Source: Bradyrhizobium lupini (GTDB taxonomy: Bacteria > Pseudomonadota > Alphaproteobacteria > Rhizobiales > Xanthobacteraceae). Taken from it: DNA of 64,000 nucleotides. Shown piece after piece: positions 10,152-19,996 of the stretch (its first letter is position 1; each line of letters begins with the position of its first letter). Below the pieces are notes generated by a model, which worked only from the letters and a program-made list of their open reading frames with translations, made no database searches and had not been told where the DNA came from. The position numbers and the translations under genes were made by a program. The stretch covers positions 1 through 64,000 of the forward strand of contig NZ_CP162553.1 in assembly GCF_040939785.1 (NCBI RefSeq), read 5' to 3'.

Positions 10152-10531
10152 TGAGCAGCACGGCTGCTGCTGCCGCGACGGCAGCCATCCCGAGCATTCC
10201 TCATGATGATGACGGCCCGGTGTTCCGCGCGCCCTGGGAGGCGCACGCCTTCGCGATGGCGCTGACGCTGCACGAGCGCGGCGTGTTCACCTGGCCCGAA
10301 TGGGCGGCAGCCTTGGCCTCCGAGATCAAGCGGGCGCAGGCGGCCGGCGATCCCGATACGGGCGAGACCTACTATCTCCATTGGCTCGCCACGCTGGAGG
10401 GCCTGGTCGCGCGCAAGGGCGTTGCGTCTGCGGAGACGCTGCATCGCTACCGCGACGCCTGGGACCACGCCGCGGATCGCACCCCGCACGGCAAGCCGAT
10501 TGAGCTGAAGGCGGAGGATTTTGCGCCGTAG
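10151..10531 (+). CDS. Nitrile hydratase accessory (activator) protein
   Basis: Small protein of 126 residues following alpha and beta. Homologues form a complex with the alpha subunit and deliver cobalt by subunit exchange. Visible family sequence: GPVFRAPWEAHAFAMALTLHERGVFTWPEWAAALASEI, TGETYYLHWLATLEGLV and ETLHRYRDAWDHAADRTPHGKPIEL. It is itself related to the beta N-terminal domain. The ATG overlaps the beta stop, which fixes the start. It follows a Co-type alpha chain, consistent with its role. Intact. No separate cobalt transporter gene is seen nearby. Confidence 0.88.
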   Translation: MSSTAAAAATAAIPSIPHDDDGPVFRAPWEAHAFAMALTLHERGVFTWPEWAAALASEIKRAQAAGDPDTGETYYLHWLATLEGLVARKGVASAETLHRYRDAWDHAADRTPHGKPIELKAEDFAP

Positions 10532-10561
10532 TCGCTTTGCGCGTTGCTGGGGTACACTCTA

Positions 10562-10658
10562 ACCCCAACCCGCGAAGGCGGGGAATCCAGTACGCCGCGG
10601 CCTGTCGATTATCGCTACCTTCTCGGAGTACTGGATCACCCGCTTTCGCGGGTGATGA
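10562..10658. repeat. Palindromic dispersed-type intergenic repeat
   Basis: Inverted arms at 10567-10593 (CCCGCGAAGGCGGGGAATCC, then AGTAC) and 10627-10652 (GTACTGGA then CACCCGCTTTCGCGGGTG) flank a short centre. Each arm also contains its own small hairpin. It fills the gap between the convergent nitrile hydratase operon and queC, so it may act as a two-way 3' end. I recognise the general pattern from Bradyrhizobium intergenic repeats, but only one copy lies here. Confidence 0.6.
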
Positions 10659-10674
10659 TACCGAGTCTATGGTA

Positions 10675-11388
10675 TCACCGTCCCGCCACGTACTCCCGCC
10701 ACCCCTTCGCCCGCAGGCTGCACGCCGGGCATTCTCCGCAGCCGTATCCCCAATCATGCTGCGCGCCGCGTTCGCCGAGGTAGCAGGTGTGCGACTGCTC
10801 GCGGATGAGGTCGACCAGCCCGTCGCCGCCGAGGTCCTGGGCGAGCTTCCACGTCGCGGCCTTGTCGATCCACATCAGCGGGGTATGCAGCTCGAACTTG
10901 CGGGCCATGCCGAGCGACAGCGCGGCCTGCATCGCGCGGATGGTGTCGTCGCGGCAATCGGGATAACCGGAATAGTCGGTCTCGCACATGCCGCCGACGA
11001 TGTGACTGATGCCGCGCCGGTAGGCCAGCGCCGCGGCAAAAGTCAAGAACACCAGATTGCGGCCGGGCACGAACGTGTTCGGCAGGCCGTCGGCGCCCAT
11101 CGCAATCGCGACGTCGCGCGTCAGCGCCGTCTCGGACACGGCCGCCAGCGTCGGGATCGACAGCGTGTGGCTCTCCCCGAGCCTGGAAGCCCAGTCCGTG
11201 CGCAGGCCCTTGATGCCGTCGAACAGCCGGTCGCGGCAGGCCAGCTCGATGGCGTGGCGCTGGCCGTAATCGAAGCCCAGCGTCTCCACGCGCGCAAAGC
11301 GATTCAGCGCCCAGGCGAGGCAGGTGGTGGAATCCTGGCCGCCGGAGAACAGCACCAGCGCGGTTTCGGATGAAGATGCGTCAGTCAT
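10675..11388 (-). CDS. queC: 7-cyano-7-deazaguanine synthase QueC
   Basis: ATP-dependent enzyme converting 7-carboxy-7-deazaguanine and ammonia to preQ0 in queuosine biosynthesis. The start [20 protein letters not shown] puts the PP-loop SGGQDS at residues 15-20; upstream in-frame codons would only add unrelated sequence. Other family segments are [31 protein letters not shown] and [15 protein letters not shown]. The C-terminal zinc cysteines are in [11 protein letters not shown] and [17 protein letters not shown]. 237 residues, intact. No queD/queE neighbours are seen. It is divergent from mazG with 139 bases between starts. Confidence 0.95.
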   Translation of the reverse strand: MTDASSSETALVLFSGGQDSTTCLAWALNRFARVETLGFDYGQRHAIELACRDRLFDGIKGLRTDWASRLGESHTLSIPTLAAVSETALTRDVAIAMGADGLPNTFVPGRNLVFLTFAAALAYRRGISHIVGGMCETDYSGYPDCRDDTIRAMQAALSLGMARKFELHTPLMWIDKAATWKLAQDLGGDGLVDLIREQSHTCYLGERGAQHDWGYGCGECPACSLRAKGWREYVAGR

Positions 11389-11527
11389 GGCCCGCGCTTT
11401 AGCACTGCGCACGCGGCTCGCCAATCTGGCCCGCCAACCGGTGGAAATCACCCTGTTCCGCCGCGCTGCGCTGGGAACGGGGGCTCGCTTTTGGCATAAG
11501 GCATGGGAGCCAGGAGACTGCCCCGCA

Positions 11528-12382
11528 ATGACCCCTTCCCGCGACATTTCCCGCCTGATCGAAATTATGGCGGCGCTGCGCACGCCGGTGACCGGCTGCC
11601 CCTGGGACCTCGAGCAGAATTTTGCGACCATCGCGCCCTATACGATCGAGGAAGCCTATGAGGTGGTCGACGCCATCAGCCGCGGCGATCTCGACGACCT
11701 CTGCGAGGAGCTCGGCGACCTCCTGCTGCAGGTGGTGTTCCATGCTCAGATGGCCGAGGAGCAGAACGCCTTTGCCTTCGGCGATGTCGTCGAGGCCATC
11801 ACCCGCAAGATGATCCGCCGCCATCCGCACGTCTTCGCCGACAAGGACGGCGATCTCGCCTCCTCCCACGTCAAGGAAGTCTGGGACCGCATCAAGGCCG
11901 AAGAGAAAGCCGAGCGCGCCGCGCGCCGGCCACCCCAGGAAGCGCCGTCCCACAAATCGCTGCTGTCAGGCGTGAAGGCCGGCCAGCCCGCCCTGACGCG
12001 CGCCATGGAGCTGCAGCGCAAGGCCTCCACTGTCGGCTTCGACTGGAACGATCCACGCGCGGTGCTGGCAAAAATCCGCGAAGAAGCCGACGAGATCGAG
12101 GCCGCACTCGATCGCAACGACAGCGAGGGGTTGGCGGAAGAGACCGGCGACCTGATGTTCGCGGTGGTCAACCTCGCCCGCCATGTCGATGCCGATCCGG
12201 AAGCCGCGCTGCGGGCGACCAACACGAAGTTCGAGCGGCGGTTTGCCTATATCGAACGGGCGCTGGAGGCGCAGGGGCGGACCCTCGAGCAGGCGTCGCT
12301 GGCGGAGATGGACGCGTTGTGGAATGAGGCGAAGAGTGCGAAGCAGTCGTCACCAGAGGAGCGCAAGCAAGCCGGCCGCTAA
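11528..12382 (+). CDS. mazG: Nucleoside triphosphate pyrophosphohydrolase MazG
   Basis: House-cleaning enzyme hydrolysing (d)NTPs to NMP and pyrophosphate. 284 residues with the two MazG domains of the long bacterial form. Domain one has [28 protein letters not shown] and [21 protein letters not shown]. Domain two has [36 protein letters not shown] and [27 protein letters not shown]. The acidic EExxE/ExxD magnesium ligands are present in both. The start [18 protein letters not shown] was chosen over a longer in-frame extension because it opens the conserved domain. Convergent with hflX, with 20 bases between stops. Confidence 0.95.
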   Translation: MTPSRDISRLIEIMAALRTPVTGCPWDLEQNFATIAPYTIEEAYEVVDAISRGDLDDLCEELGDLLLQVVFHAQMAEEQNAFAFGDVVEAITRKMIRRHPHVFADKDGDLASSHVKEVWDRIKAEEKAERAARRPPQEAPSHKSLLSGVKAGQPALTRAMELQRKASTVGFDWNDPRAVLAKIREEADEIEAALDRNDSEGLAEETGDLMFAVVNLARHVDADPEAALRATNTKFERRFAYIERALEAQGRTLEQASLAEMDALWNEAKSAKQSSPEERKQAGR

Positions 12383-12402
12383 CTCGGCCGGGACGACACC
12401 AA

Positions 12403-13783
12403 CTACGCGGACAGTCGCGGCACGGCATCGAACCGGTTCACCACGATGTCCCGCTTGGTCTCGTCCACCCGCACCGTCATGTCGAAGCGGCCGTCGTGCA
12501 GCTCTTTCGCCAGCACTTCGGAATTCCGATGCAGCCAGCTGATGCCGGCGCCGTCGGAGGCATCGATGGAGAGGTCGAGCGTGATGCGTTTGGCGGCCAA
12601 GCGCTCCTCGATCGCGGCGAGCAGCGCGTCGACCCCCTCGCCCGACACGGCCGACACCAGCATCGCCGGATGATCCTCCGGCCTGCGCGCGGCGATGTTC
12701 AAAAGCTCTTCGCGCTGTTCGGGACCATAGCGGTCGATCTTGTTCCAGACCTCGATGATGCGGCCTGAATCATCGGGGTTGATGCCGAGCTGGCGCAGCA
12801 CGGCGTCGACGTCGCTCTGCTGCGCCTCGGCGTCGTCGTGCGAGATGTCGCGCACATGCAGGATGACGTCGGCCTCCAGCACCTCCTCCAGCGTGGCGCG
12901 GAAGGCGGCGACGAGCTGCGTCGGCAGATTGGAGATGAAACCGACGGTGTCCGACAGCATCGCCTTGCCGCCATGCGGCAGGGTGAGCGCGCGGAGGGTC
13001 GGATCCAGCGTGGCGAACAGCATGTCGGCGGCCTGCACGTCGGCGCGGGTCAGGCGGTTGAACAGCGTCGACTTGCCGGCATTGGTGTAGCCGACCAGCG
13101 CCACCACGCGGTACGGCACGCGCTGGCGGCCTGCGCGATGCAGGCGGCGTGTGGCCTGCACCTTCTTCAGTTCGCCCTCGAGCTTGGAGATGCGCTCCTG
13201 GATCAGGCGGCGGTCGGCTTCGATCTGCGTCTCGCCGGGACCGCCCATGAATCCAGTTGCCGCGCTGGCGCTCGAGATGGGTCCATGAGCGCACCAGGCG
13301 CGAACGTTGATAGTTGAGATGCGCGAGCTCGACCTGGAGCGAGCCTTCCTTGGTCTTGGCGCGGCGGCCGAAGATTTCCAGGATGAGACCGGTGCGGTCG
13401 AGCACCTTTGCCTGCAACTCCTTCTCGAGGTTGCGCTGCTGGATCGGCGCAAGCGCGCAATCCATCACCACGAGTTCGACGTCGAGGCTCTTGGCGAGCG
13501 CGGCGATCTCCTCGACCTTACCCTTGCCGATATAGGTCGCAGGGCGGATCTGGCTGATCGGCGCGATGATGGCGTCGGCAACGACGAGATCGATCGCGCG
13601 CGCGAGGCCGGCGGCTTCGTCGAGCCGGGCTTCCGCGTCACGCACGACATGAGCTTCCGATTGCGCGTCGGCACTGCCTGCGCGCACCCGCAAATAGGGA
13701 CCGATGACAAGCACCCGCCCCGTCTGCGTACCCCCTGCCGACCGCGGACGGTCGGCATCCCCGTCGAAATTCCGGGGTTCCAA
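12403..13783 (-). CDS. hflX: Ribosome-associated GTPase HflX
   Basis: GTPase that splits stalled 70S ribosomes under stress. The N-terminal HflX domain is clear (VLVIGPYLRV, then VADAIIAPISQIRPATYIGKGKVEEIAAL, VVMDCALAPIQQRNLEKELQAKVLDRTGLILEIFGRRAKTKEG, LNYQRSRLVRSWTHLERQRG). The GTPase motifs follow: G1 GYTNAGKST, G3 DTVGF, G4 NKID. A frame break near 13250 falls between LERQRG and FMGGPGETQIEADRRLI, the hallmark HflX loop, so the gene is almost certainly whole in the organism. It starts 12 bases after the hfq stop; the hfq-hflX pair is a classic operon. Confidence 0.93.
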
Positions 13784-13794
13784 TCAGATCACTC

Positions 13795-14043
13795 TCAAGC
13801 CGGCTGATCCTCGCCGCCTTCGAACAGCTGGATCGGAGCGCCCGGCATGATGGTCGAGATCGCATGCTTGTAGACGAGCTGCGAGTGACCGTCGCGCCGA
13901 AGCAGCAAACAGAAATTGTCGAACCAGGTCACGATGCCCTGGAGCTTCACTCCGTTGACCAGAAAGATCGTCAGTGGCGTTTTGGTTTTGCGAACGTGAT
14001 TAAGGAAGGTGTCCTGCAGGTTTTGTGCGCGGTCTGCCGCCAT
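13795..14043 (-). CDS. hfq: RNA chaperone Hfq
   Basis: 82-residue Sm-like protein that pairs small RNAs with mRNAs as a hexamer. Starts [19 protein letters not shown]. Sm1 is [45 protein letters not shown] with the NGV/FD residues of the RNA-binding faces. Sm2 is the YKHAIS stretch. Short C-terminal tail, normal for alphaproteobacteria. Intact. It lies between ntrX and hflX on the same strand, as in many rhizobia. Confidence 0.97.
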   Translation of the reverse strand: MAADRAQNLQDTFLNHVRKTKTPLTIFLVNGVKLQGIVTWFDNFCLLLRRDGHSQLVYKHAISTIMPGAPIQLFEGGEDQPA

Positions 14044-14138
14044 TGTTTTTTTCTCGCTTTGAGTTTCTTTTTATTGCGCCGGTTGCGGCCCTCTTTTGAA
14101 ACTCGGGGTCCTCGTCCGGTTGCCGTCCCTCATGAGAT

Positions 14139-14152
14139 CCCCCCTCGGGGGG
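14139..14152 (-). terminator. Hairpin between ntrX and hfq
   Basis: Six C, a two-base loop and six G make a strong stem in the 238-base gap between ntrX and hfq. There is no clear T-run after it, so it is at best a weak or Rho-assisted terminator. The length of the runs is uncertain given the homopolymer errors nearby. Confidence 0.35.
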
Positions 14153-14281
14153 ACAGCGGTTCAATTAGAGGACAGGTAGGCTTATTAGGCAAGCCGCTTC
14201 ACGCGGCAGCCCATGCCGTATTGCCCCGAAAAACTACGGAAATCGATGATTTTCCTCGCCTATTCCAACGACGTCGCAGCG

Positions 14282-15650
14282 TTAGCCGACGCCGAGCGCC
14301 TTCAACTTCCGGTGCAGCGCCGAGCGTTCCATGCCAACAAACTCGGCCGTGCGAGAAATATTTCCTGAAAAACGGCTGATCTGTGCAATCAAATAGTCGC
14401 GCTCGAACACTTCGCGCGCTTCGCGCAGCGGCAGGCCCATGATGTGCTCGCCATTGTTGCTGGTCGGCATCGCGGGCACCATGGAGCCGACATCCTGCGG
14501 CAGCATGTCGGCAGTGATGATGACTTCCGGCCCGCCAGCGGCCAGAATCATGACTCTCAACGTTGTTGCGGAGCTGGCGCACATTGCCCGGCCAGACATG
14601 CGACTGCAGTACCGCCATCGCGTCCTGGCCGATCTGCCGCTTGGGCAGGCCGCCGCCCGCGGAGATCTGCTCCATGAAATAGTCGATCAATTCCGGAATG
14701 TCTTCACGCCGCTCCGACAATGCGGGCACGCGGATCGGCACCACCGAGAGCCGGTGATAGAGGTCCTCGCGGAAATGACCGGCCGCGATTTCCTCTTCGA
14801 GGTTGCGCGCGGTGGAGGAGATGATGCGGACGTCGACCTGCACCTTGCCGTTGCCGCCGACGCGCTGGAAAGACTGCTCGACCAGCACGCGCAAGATCTT
14901 GTTCTGGGTCTCGCGCGGCATGTCCGCGATCTCGTCGATGAACAGCGTGCCGCCATGAGCCTCTTCGAGTGCGCCGGGCTTGCGCGCGTGCTCGCCGTTG
15001 GACTGCTCGATGCCGAACAGCTCGTGCTCCATCCGCTCGGGCGTGATCGCAGCGGCGTTGATGACGACGAAGGGGCCATCGGCGCGGCCCGAGGCCGTGT
15101 GCAACGTGCGGGCGGTCAGTTCCTTGCCGGCGCCCGCGGGGCCGACGATCAGGATGCGGCTGTTGGCCTTGGCCGCACGCTCGATGGTCTGGCGCAGCTG
15201 GTTCATGCTGGGCGAGCGGCCGACCAGCGAGCTTGCGCTCGGCGCGAGTTGCTTCAGCTCCTTGACCTCGCGCTTGAGCCGCGAGTTCTCCAGTGCACGG
15301 TTCGCGACCAGGATCAGCCGGTCGGTCTTGAACGGCTTCTCGATGAAGTCGTAGGCGCCACGCTTGATCGCGGCGACCGCGGTCTCGATGTTGCCGTGGC
15401 CGGAGATCATCACGACCGGCAGATCGGGGTTGTCCTTCTTGACCTGCTCCAAGAGCTGCAAGCCGTCGAGCTTGGAGCCCTGCAGCCAGATGTCGAGGAA
15501 CACCAGATGCGGCCTGCGGTTGGCGATCTCGGCGAGCGCCGTATCGCTGTCGCGCGCGGTCCGGGTCACGAAGCCCTCGTCTTCGAGGATGCCCGCAACG
15601 AGATCCCGAATATCGGCCTCATCATCGACAATCAGAATTTCACTTGCCAT
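14282..15650 (-). CDS. ntrX: Nitrogen response regulator NtrX
   Basis: Response regulator partner of NtrY, about 455 residues after repair. The receiver domain starts ILIVDDEADIRDLVAGIL with the phospho-Asp in LVFLDIWLQGSKLDGL. The AAA+ domain has Walker A GPAGAGKE and Walker B GTLFIDEIADMP. The sigma54-contact GAFTGA motif is absent; the equivalent region reads IEQSNGEHARKPGALEEAHGG. A Fis-type HTH ends the protein (ISRTAEFVGMERSALHRKLKALGVG). A frame break near 14555 lies in WPGNVRQLRNNVE-RVMILAAGG, one of the most conserved stretches, pointing to a sequencing error. It begins 15 bases after the ntrY stop. Confidence 0.94.
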
Positions 15651-15665
15651 GGATCGCCTGTTTTC

Positions 15666-18058
15666 TCAGCTGCCTGTTGAGGCTTTGATCTTCGTTGAAT
15701 CATTGGTCTTTTCAGCCGGCTCTTTGGTTTCGACGGCCGCCTCTTTTGTTTCCGGATCCTTGAGGGATTGCGTAGCCGTTTCGCCGCTTTCCGGCTTGGT
15801 CGTTGCCGCGGCTGCCGGTTCGGCCCCTCGCTTTTCGCGGGAGCGCCGGCGATCGCAAAACGCATCCGCATCCAGGCGCCGCGCTGGCCCTCGCGGAAGT
15901 CCGAGGCATCCTTCAGCTCGATGCGCCCGCCATGGTCTTCCAGCACGCGACCGACGATCGCGAGCCCAAGGCCGGTGCCTTTGGCGCGTGTCGTCACATA
16001 GGGCTCGAGCAGGCGGGAGCGCGCCACCTTGGGCAGGCCGATGCCGTTGTCGACGACGTCGATCAGCACGTCCTCGCCCTCGCGCGAGACCACGACGTCG
16101 ATCCGGCCTTTGCCGAGCTCCTCCAGGGGGACCTGCTCGATCGCCTCGGTGGCGTTCTTGACGATGTTGGTGACGGCCTGCGAGATCAGCCGCCGGTCGA
16201 ACTGGGCGCGCAGCGGGTCTTCCTTGAACTCGGCCTCGATATCGATCTCGGGGTGGGCGACCTTCATCAGGAACACCGCCTGCCGCACTGTGTCGGCGAC
16301 GTCCTCACCCTCCATGACCGGCTTAGGCATCCGCGCAAAGCGCGAGAACTCGTCGACCATGCGGCGGATGTCGTCGACCTGACGCACGATGGTGTCGGTG
16401 CACTGTTCGAAGATCTGCTTGTCCTTGCCCTCCGTGATGTCCTTGCCGAATTTGCGGCGAATGCGTTCGGCGGAGAGCTGGATCGGGGTCAGCGGATTCT
16501 TGATCTCATGCGCGATGCGGCGCGCGACGTCGCCCCAGGCCGAGGTGCGTTGCGCCGAGACCAGTTCGGTGATGTCGTCGAGCGTGATGATGTAGCTGTC
16601 GTGCGGCTGGCTGGTCTTCTCGGCGCTGACGCGGACCGACAGATTGCGTTCCTGCCCGTCGCGCGTGATCGTGATCTGCCCCTGCACCAGGCGCTGGGTC
16701 CCTTCCCGCGCCGTCTTCATCATCTCTTCGAGCTCGGGCAGCACGTCGGAGAGCGGATGGCCGAGCGTCTCGGCTTCGGAGTGACCGATCAGCTTTTCGG
16801 CGGAACGGTTGAGAATGCCGACGCTGCCTGAGGTATCCACGCCGATGATGCCGGCGCTGGCGGACGACAGCACCGCCTCGATGAAGCGGCGGCGGCTGTC
16901 GATGAGCTCGCTGGCGTTGACGAGCTCGTCGCGCTGGCTACGCAACTCCTCCGTCATCTTGTTGAAGGTCTCACCCAGCTGGGCGAGGTCGCCTTCCGAC
17001 TGGTGCACCGGCACTTTCACATGGAGATCGCCCGTCGAGACCGTCTGGGCCGCGTTCATCAGCCGTCGGATCGGCGAGACCAGCGAGTTGGCGAAGTTGA
17101 GGCCGATCAGCACCGAGGCCATCAGGATGGTCAGCGCGATCACAGCGAACATCAGCGCGAACGCGACCTGGATGCCGAGCCGGCGCGACTCGATCTGGGC
17201 GTATTCGGCGACGCTGACCTCGGTCTGCTTGAGCTGGTTGACGACATTCGGATCGAGCGGCCGTGCGACGTAGAGGAATGTGTCACTGAAGGCGCGCAAG
17301 CGGACCACCGCGGCGACGAAGCTCGCATCGGGCAGCACCGCGATCTCGGGTTCGGATCTGTTGACGTTGCTGAGGAAGTCCGGTGCCGGCGGCGAATAGG
17401 CCAGCCGCATGCCGGTGTCGGCGGATTCGAGAATGTTGGTGTTCTTGTCGATGATCATCGCGCCCGGCAAATTGCGCGAGGCGGCGCTGGACGTCAGCAA
17501 TTCGCGAAACGAGCGGCGATCCTGGTCGTAGAGCGGCCGCGCGTGGGCGATGTCGTTGGCCATGCCGAGAATGTCGCCCCGGATCAGCTGCGCATGGTCC
17601 TGCATGTAAGCCCGCGCGATCGTCAGTGAATTCTGGATCACCTCCTTGGTCGGGCCGGAGAACAGGCGGTCGAGGCCGCGCTCGATGGTGACGTTGGCGA
17701 CGACGGCGACCAGCACCGCCGGCAGCACCGCCACGATCGAGAACAGGCTGACGATCTGGACATGGAGGCGCGCCGCCGCCCTGCCCCGCCGTCGCGCCAG
17801 GATCAGCTGCCAGAGCTCGCGGATGATGATGCCGACCAGCAGCAGGATGGTGGCTGCGTTGCTCAGATAGAACGAACGGACAACTTGCGGCGTCAGTTCG
17901 ATGCTGGTGAGGCCGGTCAGGACCAGGAAGGTGAGCAAGGCCGACAGCAGCGCCAGCGCCACGGCGAACGGCGCCAGCCAGCGTCGCGCCGACCAACGCC
18001 GGGGCTCTTCTGCTGGGGCCGTGTCAAAGGATGCGGCCGAGGTGTCTGCGCTGGTCAT
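15666..18058 (-). CDS. ntrY: Nitrogen sensor histidine kinase NtrY
   Basis: Membrane sensor kinase for NtrX. N-terminal hydrophobic helices (WLAPFAVALALLSALLTFLVLTGL, FYLSNAATILLLVGIII, IVSLFSIVAVLPAVLVAVVANV) precede a periplasmic sensor region and another helix (VAFALMFAVIALTILMASVLIGL). Then come HAMP (SLVSPIRRLMNAAQTVSTGDLHVKVP), PAS (FIEAVLSSASAGIIGVDTSGSVGILN), HisKA with the phospho-His in [21 protein letters not shown], and HATPase boxes N (NIVKNATEAIEQ) and G (DNGIGLP, KGTGLGLAIV). A missing G near 15830 shifts the tail. In the corrected frame the protein ends with an acidic, Lys/Glu-rich low-complexity tail (TKPESGETATQSLKDPETKE...) stopping at 15666. Confidence 0.95.
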
Positions 18059-18232
18059 TCCGGCAATGGGTGCTGAAAACGGGGAGCCGCGGCGGGCGGC
18101 TACTGATGTATTCGTACCACATTGTTGCCGAATTGCGACAATTCCGCGGCGTCACCGCCGCGACCGACCCGCGCATCCACAGCGACATGCCGGAGAGTGG
18201 GAACGGATTCCGGCCCCGGCGGCTTGACCAGC

Positions 18233-18379
18233 ATGCACAAGTTCTTTCTCGCAATGATGGTATCGGCCGTGCTGCTGCTGATTGTGGCGGCGGACCTGCT
18301 GGTCAATGGTCTCGGGGTGCAGGAGCCCAATGCGAACGTCGCCAGCGCAATACAGGTCTCAGGCCGGTTTGTCAGATAG
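18233..18379 (+). CDS. Small single-pass membrane or exported protein, hypothetical
   Basis: 48 residues: MHKFFLAMMVSAVLLLIVAA, then DLLVNGLGVQEPNANVASAI and a short polar tail. The first 22 residues make a clean membrane helix or signal peptide. It lies on the opposite strand between ntrC and ntrY, splitting the two two-component systems. The ribosome site is weak, and no function is recognised. It could be a real small gene or a chance hydrophobic frame. Confidence 0.4.
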   Translation: MHKFFLAMMVSAVLLLIVAADLLVNGLGVQEPNANVASAIQVSGRFVR

Positions 18380-18416
18380 GTGTGAGGCCGCGTCCCGCGG
18401 CTGAAATCACCTTTTG

Positions 18417-18435
18417 AATGTTCCTGCGGAACATT
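18417..18435. terminator. Short perfect hairpin after the small membrane-protein gene
   Basis: AATGTTCC, a TGC loop, and GGAACATT form an 8-bp stem about 40 bases after the stop at 18379. Placed at a convergent junction (small gene on +, ntrC on -), it may end transcription, though no T-run is evident. Confidence 0.35.
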
Positions 18436-18494
18436 TCAGTTCGATCGGGACTTCTGCTCACCGCGTCAGCCACGACGGCCAACGCGATCGGACA

Positions 18495-18527
18495 GGCTCA
18501 GCTCCGCTTGGTAGGGGGAGCTGAGCC
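18495..18527 (-). terminator. 11-bp inverted repeat downstream of ntrC
   Basis: GGCTCAGCTCC at 18495-18505 pairs perfectly with GGAGCTGAGCC at 18517-18527 across an 11-base loop. It begins 18 bases past the ntrC stop. The strong stem and position suggest a 3' end for the dusB-ntrBC transcript, keeping it apart from ntrYX. Confidence 0.5.
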
Positions 18528-18544
18528 ACCGGCCGTTGCGGGGG

Positions 18545-19987
18545 CTAGCCGCCGCTCCGATACACCTGGATATCGAGATCCCGGATCTTCTTCCGCAGAG
18601 TGTTGCGGTTGAGGCCGAGCAGATCGGCGGCGCGGATCTGGTTGCCGCGGGTGGCCGCGAGCGCGGCCGTGAGCAGTGGCACCTCGATCTCCTTCAGGAT
18701 GCGGTGATAGAGGCCCGGCGGCGGCACGCCGTTCGGGAAGCCCTGGAAGTGCGAAGAGAGATACGCCTCCACGGCGCCGCCGAGATTGTCGACGCCATGC
18801 TGGACGGCGGCACCCGGGCTGACCGTGGGTGGCGCCAGTTCGCCGTCGATGACGGAGCCCGTGATCACGTCCTGCGGATAGAGCGCGGCGAGGCGACGGG
18901 CGAGGTTCTCGAGCTCGCGCACATTGCCCGGCCAGCGGTGCTGCTTCATCCGCTCCAGCGCCAGCGTGTCGAGCTTCTTCGGCGGCAGGCCATCCTTCTC
19001 CGCCAGCGCGAAGAAATGACGGATGAGATCGGGCAGATCCTCGATGCGCTCGCGCAACGGCGGCAGGCGCAACGGCACGACGTTGAGGCGGAAGAACAGA
19101 TCCTCGCGGAACAGGCCTTGCTGGATCAGGACGCGCAGATCCTTGTTGGAGGCCGCGACGATGCGCACGTCGGTCTTGATCGGGGTGCGACCGCCGACCG
19201 TGGTGTATTCGCCCTGCTGAAGCACGCGCAGCAGACGGGTCTGCGCCTCCATCGGCATGTCGCCGATCTCGTCCAGGAACAGCGTGCCGCCCTCGGCCTG
19301 CTCGAACCGGCCGGAGGCGCGGGTGTTGGCGCCGGTGAAGGCGCCGCGCTCATGGCCGAACAGCTCCGACTCGATCAGGTCGCGCGGGATCGCCGCCATG
19401 TTGACCGCGACGAACGGGCCATTGCGGCGCTTGCCGTAATCGTGCAACGCGCGCGCCACCAGCTCCTTGCCGGTACCGGACTCGCCCGTGATCATCACGG
19501 TGAGGTCGGTCTGCATCAGGCGCGCCAGCACGCGATAGATTTCCTGCATCGCCGGCGAGCGGCCGACCAGCGGGATCGCCTCCATCTCGGCGTCCTCGTT
19601 CGGCGTCGAGACCCGCTCCTTCGGCTCGGCCAGCGCGCGGCCGACGATGGCGATCAGCTCCTTCAGGTCGAAGGGCTTCGGCAGATATTCATAGGCGCCG
19701 CGCTCGGAGGCCCGGATCGCCGTCATGAAGGTGTTTTGCGCGCTCATGACGATAACAGGCAAATTCGGCCGCATCTTCTTGATCCGCGGCAACAGGTCGA
19801 ACGCGTTCTCGTCGGGCATCACCACGTCGGTGATGACGAGATCGCCCTCCCCCTGGCTGACCCAGCGCCACAGCGTCGCGGCATTGCCGGTCAGCCGCAC
19901 TTCGTAGCCGGCGCGCGATAGTGCCTGATTGAGAACCGTGCGGATGGCGGTGTCGTCATCAGCAACGAGAATGCTACCTGCGGGCAT
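18545..19987 (-). CDS. ntrC: Nitrogen regulator NtrC (sigma54 activator)
   Basis: 480-residue enhancer-binding response regulator controlling nitrogen-limitation genes. Receiver: [18 protein letters not shown] with the phospho-Asp in [17 protein letters not shown] and switch Lys in [15 protein letters not shown]+: Walker [24 protein letters not shown] in [23 protein letters not shown], Walker [13 protein letters not shown], and the R-finger region [17 protein letters not shown]-terminal Fis [28 protein letters not shown]. Intact and starting 9 bases after the corrected ntrB stop. The GAFTGA motif, present here and absent in NtrX, marks this as the sigma54-activating member of the pair. Confidence 0.97.
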   Translation of the reverse strand: MPAGSILVADDDTAIRTVLNQALSRAGYEVRLTGNAATLWRWVSQGEGDLVITDVVMPDENAFDLLPRIKKMRPNLPVIVMSAQNTFMTAIRASERGAYEYLPKPFDLKELIAIVGRALAEPKERVSTPNEDAEMEAIPLVGRSPAMQEIYRVLARLMQTDLTVMITGESGTGKELVARALHDYGKRRNGPFVAVNMAAIPRDLIESELFGHERGAFTGANTRASGRFEQAEGGTLFLDEIGDMPMEAQTRLLRVLQQGEYTTVGGRTPIKTDVRIVAASNKDLRVLIQQGLFREDLFFRLNVVPLRLPPLRERIEDLPDLIRHFFALAEKDGLPPKKLDTLALERMKQHRWPGNVRELENLARRLAALYPQDVITGSVIDGELAPPTVSPGAAVQHGVDNLGGAVEAYLSSHFQGFPNGVPPPGLYHRILKEIEVPLLTAALAATRGNQIRAADLLGLNRNTLRKKIRDLDIQVYRSGG

Positions 19988-19996
19988 CGTTAATCC

